A stretch of 5,011 nucleotides of DNA. Source: Acetofilamentum sp. GTDB taxonomy: Bacteria; Bacteroidota; Bacteroidia; Bacteroidales; JAADGE01. A model generated the notes under the pieces. It did no database searches. It was not told the DNA's origin and was given only the letters and a program-made list of their open reading frames with translations. The stretch covers positions 1 through 5,011 of the forward strand of contig DYOJ01000110.1 in assembly GCA_020720705.1 (NCBI GenBank), read 5' to 3'. The translations under genes were made by a program, and so were the position numbers. Below are positions 1 through 5,011 of this stretch, one piece after another (the stretch's first letter is position 1; each line of letters opens with the position of its first letter).

Positions 1-22
1 GCAAGAGCCTTGAATCATAGTC

Positions 23-60
23 CGACGGAGCGTGGACGCTCCGCCGAACGGGGTTTTCTT
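23..60. repeat. GC-rich hairpin followed by a short T-rich run
   Basis: Positions 26-32 (CGGAGCG) and 37-43 (CGCTCCG) form a perfect 7-bp stem around a TGGA loop. Two more pairs (23-46 and 24-45) extend it across one A/C mismatch. Directly after it lie CCGAACGG, itself a small inverted repeat, and then GGGTTTTCTT at 51-60. The hairpin is far more GC-rich than its surroundings. On the plus strand it could act as a weak rho-independent terminator for a gene ending to the left, although the T-run is separated from the main stem. On the minus strand no T-run follows it, so it is a poor terminator for the phosphatase gene. It could equally be one copy of a dispersed REP-like hairpin; a single copy cannot tell. 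Confidence 0.5.
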
Positions 61-65
61 ACAAG

Positions 66-100
66 AACAAATCAACAAATCAACAAATCAACAAATCAAC
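66..100. repeat. 8-bp tandem repeat (AACAAATC), four copies plus a partial
   Basis: AACAAATC occurs four times head to tail at 66-73, 74-81, 82-89 and 90-97, followed by a partial copy (AAC) at 98-100. The copies are identical. The array is intergenic, between the GC-rich hairpin and the end of the minus-strand phosphatase gene. Perfect identity suggests recent slippage expansion, so copy number may differ between strains. No function can be read from it. Confidence 0.9.
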
Positions 101-142
101 ATCATTGGGTATTGTGGTCTCATTATTATTTTCTTCGATACA

Positions 143-3100
143 TTATTTTGCTAAGGGTTTTATTCCCAAAACAATAACATCATCAACTTGTTCAATTTCG
201 TTTCGCCAATTGTGGAATGTTTCGAGGAGTGTCAATTTTTGGTATTCAAAATCGTAATTCCAGATATTGAGTAAGAGATGTCTGAATCGGCGAATTTTAA
301 ACTTTTTCTGGTCAGAACCTCCGAATTGGTCTGCGAATCCGTCTGAAAACATGTAAATAACATCGTTATCTTCGAGCTGAACAGTGTGGTTGGTAAATTT
401 GCGAAAAACATCGTCGCCTTGCGGACCTACATAAAACCTGTCCGCTTTGAGTTCTTTAATTTCGTTGTCGCGCAGCAGGTAAAGAGGGTTCATGGCACCG
501 GCAAAATGTAAAAGTTTGTTTTTTTTGTCAATGGCACAGATAGAAATATCCATACCGTCTTTGACTTTGGTTCCGGGTTCTTCTCGGTTTCGGAAAATTT
601 TTGTAACCTCGTTGTTCAGTCTGTTTAGGATTTCAGCAGGAGTTTCGATGCCGAGCGAAAGAATATCACGAAGTAAATCTAAACCGACAATTGACATAAA
701 TGCACCCGGAACTCCGTGTCCGGTACAGTCGGCAACGGCTACAAAAATAAGGTCGTCTTTGATATCAAGCCAAAAAAAGTCTCCCGAAACAATTTCTTTG
801 GGCATAAAAAGTATAAACGATTGCGGGAAAGTCCTTCTGAACATTTTATCGGAAGGCAACATGGCATCAATAATTCGTTTGGCATAGTGCATGCTGTCTT
901 CTATATTTTTGGTTTTGACGGCGAGTTCTTCGCCTTGTTTGAGGGCTTTTGTTGAGGCTTCTTGTTTTTCAATAAAGATACGTTTTTCTTTACGCATTTT
1001 TTTACTGTATAGCCTGAAAATGATTACAACGAATAAAACCAACAACATTGCATAAGTGATGTAGCCGAAGATGCTCATATAAAACGGTACATCAATTTCA
1101 ATGTATAAATCGGCTGTTGTTTTATTTTGAAAGCCTTCGCAGTTTGAGCCTAAGACTTGAAATGTATATTTGCCCGGACTAAGTTTATTGTAAGACACAA
1201 AATTGTTCGTTCCGGTTGCCCAAGTGCTGTCTAATTCTTTAATTCGGTATTGGTAGCTGTTTCGATATGGGTGGGTATAGTCGGGTAGGGTAAAACGTAT
1301 GGTAAAACTGCGCTCATCGGAATTGAGTTTAATTGTGTCGCCAACCAAAAACCGAACAGATTTGTTTCCGTCAGAGGTTATTTTCTCGAATCGAGTAATG
1401 ATTGGTTTTGGCGGTTTTGTATATTGCATGGTTTTGAGGGGGTTAAAATAATTTAAGCCGTTCACCCCGCCGAAATATAACGTGCCGTCCGAATGTTTGT
1501 ATGCTGCGCGTATGTTAAACTCATCGTTTTGCAGTCCGTCTTCGGTGAAGTAATTGTGAACTTTTTCATCGTCGGGCGAAAAGAGTATGAGTCCGTTGTT
1601 GGAGCTGAGCCACAAATCGTTGTTATTGTCTTCAAGTATTGCATAAATATAGTCGTTGTTAAAGTGGTGGCTTTCAGTAAAATAATATACAAACGAATCT
1701 TTCAGAGCCAAATATTTGTTTAAGCCTGTTTCGGTTCCGCACCATAATGTTTTGTCGCTGCTCTCAAACACAGAGAGAACGGAATTATTGCTGATACCGC
1801 TGTTTTCTTTGGTATATAAAATAATGTCTCCGGACTTGTGTATTCGTATCAATCCGGCTGTTGAGCTTGCCCAAATATCTCCGTTACTGCGCTCAATAAT
1901 ATTGAAAGATTGATATTCACCTTGTTTCAAACGGTTGTTTTTGTCTGTGATAGATTTTATGTATGTTCCGTCAAAATAAAAAACTCCGTTATCTGTTGCA
2001 AACCAGTATTTCCCGCCGGAATCAAGCAATATTTGTGAAACTCGGTTTTGAATAAAGCGGTCGTTTTTCGGTAACCCGAAGGATTTTAGAAATTCCGTAT
2101 AGTTGTCTGTTTCAGGATTATAAAAAAATGCTCCGTTAGTTGTCCCGACACATAATCGCCCGTTGGAGAGTTTCGTGATACAATGAATCTCTTTATCTTC
2201 CAGCTTGCTGTTTTGCGGATTGTAACTCTTGTATTTCAAGGTTTTTGGGTCAATAACAAGGATACCGTATCCGCGTGTTCCTATCCATATTTGCTTTTTT
2301 TCATCAACATAAATGGCATATACTCTGTTATTGCCTTGCAGATTTTCGGCGACGTGTCCGGGGCGAATGATGTTAAATCTTTTTTCCTTTCGGTCAATTT
2401 TAAATAACCCGTTTTCCGAACCAATCCACAGTATATTTGTGGCATCTTGAAAGATTCCGGCGATTCGTCCAAAATTTATCAAATTATTATCGGCATCAGT
2501 CGGGCTATAGGTTACTATCTTATTGTTGTATTTATCGTAATATGCCAATCCTTTCTCCGTTCCGACCCAGAGCAGCCCGGTGTTATCTTTAAAAATTACT
2601 TTGATATTCGCTTTGTTTTTTTCATTGTCCTTTGCCGGGTTGTTCGGATAGGGAATAAGAGTGAACAGTTTTTCTTTTGAGTTAAATTTGTATAACCCGT
2701 TGGTTGCAACGACATAAAAAAAGTTCTTTTCATCGTGTAAAATATCGAAAGATTCATTGAGGGCGTGTTTGTATTTTCCTTCCGGATAATAATAAGCATA
2801 TTGTTCGGTTTGCTTGTCAAAGCGAGCGATGCCGTCTTTGGTCGCAATCCAAAGATAGCGATTCTCGGTTTCGATTATTTTAAAATTATTGTAACCCGTA
2901 GCATAAGTAAATTCGTAATAATCACGCCGGTAAAATGTAAAGTTGTTAGTTTTTTCGTCAAATTTACTGATACCGTATTTGGTAACAAACCAAACAACGT
3001 TTTGGCTGTCTTTAAAAATGTATGAAACTATGCTGTTTTGCGGAGAATTCTTTATGCCGTTTTTATCGGTGTAATTGATGTATTTGCCCGTTTTCATATT

Positions 3101-3439
3101 GTATTTGCACAATCCGTTGAGCGTTGCAATCCAAAAATCATCGTTATTTCCGTGGCAAACTATGTTTATGTAATTTCCCGGCAATGTATTTTGTGTTTTC
3201 GGATTGTGTCGAAGAATCTCAAAATTGTAGCCGTCAAACTTATTCAGTCCGTCTTGTGTGGCTATCCAAAGAAAACCCTCTCTGTCTTGACTGATGTGAT
3301 TTACAGTATTTTGAGACAATCCGTTTGAACCTTTGTATCGGTAAATATTAGCGTAATTATCTTGTCCCGAAACGATTTCCGGCAACAAAATAAATAATGT
3401 GAGGGCTGGTAAAAGTAATGGTATAAATTTTAATCTCAT
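143..3439 (-). CDS. Membrane-bound double-propeller sensor with SpoIIE-family PP2C phosphatase output
   Basis: Predicted transmembrane sensor that dephosphorylates Ser/Thr on a cytoplasmic partner in response to a periplasmic signal. Residues 1-25 look like a signal peptide (hydrophobic core, VSG before Gln26). Fourteen Reg_prop-like blade motifs ('LWIATxDGLxKFD' type) recur every 40-50 residues, at positions 58, 103, 150, 197, 242, 291, 338, 385, 430, 479, 523, 566, 610 and 655; this fits two seven-bladed propellers. A Y_Y_Y domain follows at about 717-782, a transmembrane helix at 790-811, and a charged linker helix at 812-860. The SpoIIE/PP2C domain spans about 870-1094, with metal-ligand candidates D887 (SGDFFW), D904 (DCTGHG), D961/D964 (DGMD), D1033 (SDG) and D1086/D1087 all present. 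The sensor half resembles hybrid two-component systems of gut Bacteroides, but there is no histidine kinase, receiver or AraC domain. The ATG at 3439 is favoured because the signal peptide follows it directly. Ligand and substrate are unknown. Confidence 0.93.
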   Translation of the reverse strand: MRLKFIPLLLPALTLFILLPEIVSGQDNYANIYRYKGSNGLSQNTVNHISQDREGFLWIATQDGLNKFDGYNFEILRHNPKTQNTLPGNYINIVCHGNNDDFWIATLNGLCKYNMKTGKYINYTDKNGIKNSPQNSIVSYIFKDSQNVVWFVTKYGISKFDEKTNNFTFYRRDYYEFTYATGYNNFKIIETENRYLWIATKDGIARFDKQTEQYAYYYPEGKYKHALNESFDILHDEKNFFYVVATNGLYKFNSKEKLFTLIPYPNNPAKDNEKNKANIKVIFKDNTGLLWVGTEKGLAYYDKYNNKIVTYSPTDADNNLINFGRIAGIFQDATNILWIGSENGLFKIDRKEKRFNIIRPGHVAENLQGNNRVYAIYVDEKKQIWIGTRGYGILVIDPKTLKYKSYNPQNSKLEDKEIHCITKLSNGRLCVGTTNGAFFYNPETDNYTEFLKSFGLPKNDRFIQNRVSQILLDSGGKYWFATDNGVFYFDGTYIKSITDKNNRLKQGEYQSFNIIERSNGDIWASSTAGLIRIHKSGDIILYTKENSGISNNSVLSVFESSDKTLWCGTETGLNKYLALKDSFVYYFTESHHFNNDYIYAILEDNNNDLWLSSNNGLILFSPDDEKVHNYFTEDGLQNDEFNIRAAYKHSDGTLYFGGVNGLNYFNPLKTMQYTKPPKPIITRFEKITSDGNKSVRFLVGDTIKLNSDERSFTIRFTLPDYTHPYRNSYQYRIKELDSTWATGTNNFVSYNKLSPGKYTFQVLGSNCEGFQNKTTADLYIEIDVPFYMSIFGYITYAMLLVLFVVIIFRLYSKKMRKEKRIFIEKQEASTKALKQGEELAVKTKNIEDSMHYAKRIIDAMLPSDKMFRRTFPQSFILFMPKEIVSGDFFWLDIKDDLIFVAVADCTGHGVPGAFMSIVGLDLLRDILSLGIETPAEILNRLNNEVTKIFRNREEPGTKVKDGMDISICAIDKKNKLLHFAGAMNPLYLLRDNEIKELKADRFYVGPQGDDVFRKFTNHTVQLEDNDVIYMFSDGFADQFGGSDQKKFKIRRFRHLLLNIWNYDFEYQKLTLLETFHNWRNEIEQVDDVIVLGIKPLAK

Positions 3440-3546
3440 GCGGTAATTTCTGTCCGGTTTATACTACCGAGAAATATCTGATTAAGAACATTCGATATAC
3501 CCGGCAGATAGAATTTTTTCTTCGTTAATGCTTTGTTATAAAAATA
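3440..3546 (-). promoter_or_regulatory. Upstream region of the phosphatase gene, with a block shared with the crp/fnr gene
   Basis: This 107-bp gap separates the two minus-strand genes. Plus-strand positions 3451-3483 read TGTCCGGTTTATACT, then ACCGAG, then AAATATCTGATT. The same elements in the same order recur upstream of the crp/fnr-type gene at 4296-4323. An inverted repeat CGGT-N7-ACCG lies at 3455-3469. There is no strong Shine-Dalgarno before the ATG and no evident hairpin terminator, so both read-through from the regulator gene and a separate promoter remain possible. The motif is seen directly; its regulatory role is inference. Confidence 0.45.
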
Positions 3547-4248
3547 TTAAAAAACATCGCATATTCTTTTCAATTGTTTGATATTTAGCAGTTTAATATG
3601 CCTTCGGTCCAATTCTATTAAATTATCCGCTTTAAATTCCGAGAGTAATCGAATGACAGATTCTGTTGCCGTACCTACTAAGCCTGCAATTTCTTCTCTG
3701 GTGAGCGAGATATTCAAATTGCCTTCGGCGTCTGTCCCGAAATTATCATTTAACAGCAACAAAATTTCTGCCAAACGTTCACGAACGCTTTTTTGTGCAA
3801 TGTCAATGATATATTGGTTGGCTTCACCCAGCTCTTTGCAAGAGAGTTTCATCATTTTCATCGAAAAATCAGAATTATGTTTCAGCCAATAAATAAATTG
3901 TTCGGAAGGGATGAAACAAATTGATGCATCCTCAATAACTTTAGTCGTAGTACAGGCTACCTCCTCGCTGAGTATTGAGCGGAATCCGAAAATACCGCCT
4001 TTTTTTGAAAAACGAACGATTTGCTCTTTGCCGTCAATTCCTGTTTTGTAATGTTTTACGATACCCTTACCGATACAATAAATACCATTCACTCGATTGC
4101 CTTCGTGGTAAACCACATCGCCTCGCTTATATAAATTGCAACTCTTGTTATATGACATTTCGCTGAACTCTTCTTGTGTAAGATGTCTGAAAATATCACT
4201 CTGTTGAATACAAAAATCGCAAACTTGTTGATTCTCTATTTTTTTCAC
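3547..4248 (-). CDS. Crp/Fnr-family transcriptional regulator
   Basis: Predicted cytoplasmic dimeric DNA-binding regulator of 233 residues, a usual length for the family. A cyclic-nucleotide-binding-like beta-roll spans about 20-120, including 'YKRGDVVYHEGNRVNGIYCIGKG' features (G43, D44, E49, G50, G60, G62) and an FGFRS turn at 87-91. A long dimerisation helix covers about 125-165. A C-terminal winged helix-turn-helix includes 'LTREEIAGLVGTATESVIR' at 182-200; E196 and R200 align with the base-contacting Glu and Arg of Crp and Fnr recognition helices. The Arg-Ser-Ala phosphate-binding signature of cAMP-binding Crp is not recognisable, so cAMP is an unlikely ligand. Two N-terminal cysteines (C10-x2-C13) are present, but not the full Fnr four-cysteine pattern. 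The start codon is GTG; an in-frame TAA lies two codons upstream and the next Met is residue 31, so GTG is favoured. The gene precedes the phosphatase gene on the same strand and is divergent from the OsmC-family gene. Confidence 0.93.
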   Translation of the reverse strand: MKKIENQQVCDFCIQQSDIFRHLTQEEFSEMSYNKSCNLYKRGDVVYHEGNRVNGIYCIGKGIVKHYKTGIDGKEQIVRFSKKGGIFGFRSILSEEVACTTTKVIEDASICFIPSEQFIYWLKHNSDFSMKMMKLSCKELGEANQYIIDIAQKSVRERLAEILLLLNDNFGTDAEGNLNISLTREEIAGLVGTATESVIRLLSEFKADNLIELDRRHIKLLNIKQLKRICDVF

Positions 4249-4282
4249 TATTTATTCTGTTTACATATTTTCGGATAGGTTT

Positions 4283-4294
4283 AATACCCGTATT
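4283..4294. promoter_or_regulatory. Possible operator: inverted repeat AATAC-CC-GTATT
   Basis: Five-base arms around a two-base centre, starting 35 bp upstream of the GTG start of the crp/fnr-type gene. The spacing and symmetry suit a dimeric regulator, possibly this gene product acting on itself, but the arms do not match the Fnr (TTGAT/ATCAA) or Crp (TGTGA/TCACA) half-sites. The ATACCCG part recurs at 3497-3503 upstream of the phosphatase gene, there without the second arm. The role is inference. Confidence 0.25.
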
Positions 4295-4295
4295 G

Positions 4296-4323
4296 TGTGC
4301 CGGTTTTACTTAAATATCTGATT
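4296..4323 (-). promoter_or_regulatory. Shared upstream block, copy before the crp/fnr-type gene
   Basis: Plus-strand sequence TGTGCCGGTTTTACTT followed by AAATATCTGATT. It matches 3451-3483 upstream of the phosphatase gene apart from one inserted G, one missing A and a 5-base shorter spacer; the 12-mer AAATATCTGATT is identical. In transcription direction the order is AATCAGATATTT, spacer, AGTA(T)AAACCGG. Its nearest base is 48 bp from the GTG start here and 12 bp from the ATG at the other gene. It could be a common promoter or operator; it does not match the TAnnTTTG element. Confidence 0.45.
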
Positions 4324-4473
4324 CAAATACAATTTGTAAATAATTTGTCAAAAGGGATTTATGTATGGATAATTTTAAATTTTTGTTTGACGAATTTATC
4401 TCAATCATATCTCACTGCGGTTTTGATTTTAAGCAAAAAACACATTTATAGTTTTACATATTACAATTATATG

Positions 4474-4481
4474 TATTTTTG
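4474..4481 (+). promoter_or_regulatory. Likely -7 promoter element for the OsmC-family gene (TATTTTTG)
   Basis: TATTTTTG matches the Bacteroidetes primary-sigma -7 consensus TAnnTTTG at every fixed base. A weak -33-like TTTTA lies at 4452-4456, about 17 bases upstream; no TTTG is present there. Transcription would start near 4488, leaving a leader of about 60 nt before the ATG at 4549. The consensus is established knowledge; use of this copy is inferred. Confidence 0.5.
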
Positions 4482-4489
4482 CAAAAATA
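4474..4489. promoter_or_regulatory. 16-bp perfect palindrome TATTTTTG/CAAAAATA
   Basis: Both 8-base halves are exact reverse complements with no spacer, so a TAnnTTTG element is present on each strand. It may be an operator overlapping the OsmC-gene promoter, or a pair of overlapping divergent promoters. A minus-strand start here would give the crp/fnr-type gene a long leader of more than 220 nt; CAAA at 4513-4516 could be its -33 element, 23 bases away. It does not match Fnr or Crp boxes. Confidence 0.4.
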
Positions 4490-4548
4490 TAAAAAAAAGA
4501 ATAGCAAATATGCAAACAAATGATTATTCAATATAAATTCATGAGGAT

Positions 4549-4977
4549 ATGACTGAAACAATTCAAACACAATGGCTCGGAAATATGGCTTTCGAGTGGG
4601 AGGTGAACGGACATAAGGTGATTATTGATGCCAAAGAAAATGTCGGCGGAGAAAATCGAGGACCTCAACCCAAAACATTTATGCTGGCTTCGCTTGGCGG
4701 ATGCACAGCTATGGATGTTGTGGCTATACTGAAAAAAATGCGTATCACCGATGATATTGAGGATTTTAATGTTGAAGTCAGCGGCGACTTGACAGAAGAG
4801 CATCCGAAACATTTTGTCAAAATGCACGTTAAATACATCTTCAAATTTAAAGCCGGCAAAACGCCGGAACTCGAAAAATTAGAAAAAGCAATTTCACTTT
4901 CGGAAGAACGATACTGCGGGGTAAGCGCCGTGTACCGCAAAGCAATGGAACTGACATCCGAAATTGTTATTCTGTAA
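4549..4977 (+). CDS. OsmC-family protein, YhfA-like
   Basis: Small cytoplasmic protein of 142 residues, a normal full length for the OsmC/Ohr superfamily, whose studied members reduce organic hydroperoxides with a reactive cysteine pair. The first cysteine is C52 in 'LASLGGCTAMDVVAILKK' (47-63) and the second C123 in 'LSEERYCGVSAV' (117-128); both stand where the family's peroxidatic and resolving cysteines lie. The overall pattern, including 'GPQPKTFMLASLGGC' and 'SEERYC', is closer to the uncharacterised E. coli YhfA type than to true OsmC or Ohr, so peroxidase activity is plausible but unproven. The ATG at 4549 fits the usual N-terminus (short beta strand 'TQWLGNMAFEWEVNGH'). A GAGGA at 4543-4547 is too close to the ATG to be a normal ribosome-binding site. 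It is divergent from the crp/fnr-type gene, which may regulate it. No terminator is visible in the 34 bases after the stop. Confidence 0.93.
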   Translation: MTETIQTQWLGNMAFEWEVNGHKVIIDAKENVGGENRGPQPKTFMLASLGGCTAMDVVAILKKMRITDDIEDFNVEVSGDLTEEHPKHFVKMHVKYIFKFKAGKTPELEKLEKAISLSEERYCGVSAVYRKAMELTSEIVIL

Positions 4978-5011
4978 ACCAAAGCCGAAGTAAAAAAACA
5001 TAAGCACGATT

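Larger units (their letters stand above)
4249..4548. other. Divergent AT-rich intergenic region between the crp/fnr and OsmC-family genes
   Basis: This 300-bp stretch has no supportable gene. It should carry promoters for both flanking genes. Seen in it are a 12-bp inverted repeat at 4283-4294, the block shared with the phosphatase upstream region at 4296-4323, an 11-bp palindrome TACAATTTGTA at 4328-4338, the heptamer AATTTGT at 4331-4337 and again at 4342-4348 (11 bp apart), a TTTGTCAAA palindrome at 4344-4352, and the 16-bp palindrome at 4474-4489. Small palindromes are expected by chance in DNA this AT-rich, so only the longer ones carry weight. An open frame at 4297-4536 has the composition of translated AT-rich DNA and was not called. 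Confidence 0.6.

Noticed and set aside
1..20. Possible C-terminal tail of a plus-strand gene ending TAG at 18-20
   Set aside because: Only a few codons would lie in the window and all three frames are equally arguable; nothing supports a call.
23..142. Hairpin plus short repeats as a CRISPR array
   Set aside because: The units are 8 bp with no spacers and no cas genes are present.
1..178. Plus-strand frame 1, open from the left edge through the hairpin and tandem repeat
   Set aside because: It translates the hairpin and repeat DNA and then antisense phosphatase sequence; no start or domain is visible.
492..955. Plus-strand open frames of 131 and 79 codons
   Set aside because: They are antisense to the conserved phosphatase domain and show no domain-like sequence; they are shadows of the minus-strand gene.
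4344..4391. Distant inverted repeat GTCAAA (4347-4352) and TTTGAC (4386-4391)
   Set aside because: Six-base arms separated by more than 30 AT-rich bases are expected by chance.
4297..4536. Plus-strand open frame of 79 codons in the divergent region
   Set aside because: It begins inside the shared upstream block, its residues are what AT-rich DNA gives (I, Y, N, K, L), and it runs through the probable OsmC-gene promoter.
4528..4982. Minus-strand open frames opposite the OsmC-family gene
   Set aside because: Antisense shadows of a well-conserved gene.
4978..5011. Terminator after the OsmC-family gene
   Set aside because: There is an A-run but no hairpin followed by a T-run on the plus strand.

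Overview
The window looks like chromosomal DNA from a member of the Bacteroidota (Bacteroidetes), probably Bacteroidales-like or a relative. The grounds are a two-component-regulator-type double beta-propeller sensor with a Y_Y_Y domain, a SpoIIE-type phosphatase preceded by the 'SMHYAKRIIDAMLP' segment usual in that phylum, AT-rich intergenic DNA, no canonical Shine-Dalgarno sequences at useful spacing, and a perfect match to the Bacteroidetes -7 promoter element TAnnTTTG. This is family-level inference; no search was run.

Layout. Positions 1-142 hold no supportable gene, only a GC-rich hairpin (about 23-46) and an 8-bp tandem repeat (66-97). Positions 143-3439 (minus) encode a 1098-residue membrane sensor-phosphatase: signal peptide, 14 propeller blade motifs, Y_Y_Y domain, one transmembrane helix, a linker helix and an intact PP2C/SpoIIE domain. 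Positions 3547-4248 (minus, GTG start) encode a 233-residue Crp/Fnr-family regulator that precedes the phosphatase gene in transcription order, 107 bp away. A 300-bp AT-rich divergent region (4249-4548) separates it from a plus-strand OsmC-family gene (4549-4977) of the YhfA-like type. The last 34 bases show nothing recognisable, including no clear terminator.

How the parts may fit. The phosphatase should sense a ligand or envelope condition in the periplasm and dephosphorylate a cytoplasmic partner, classically a STAS-type anti-sigma-factor antagonist, but no partner is in the window. The Crp/Fnr regulator and the OsmC-like protein both suggest redox or stress physiology. The most notable non-coding observations are a block of about 30 bp shared by the upstream regions of the two minus-strand genes, suggesting joint control, and a 16-bp perfect palindrome upstream of the OsmC gene that contains a -7 element on each strand. 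I did not find a clearly new multi-gene system. The best candidates for follow-up are the sensor-phosphatase architecture and the shared upstream block.
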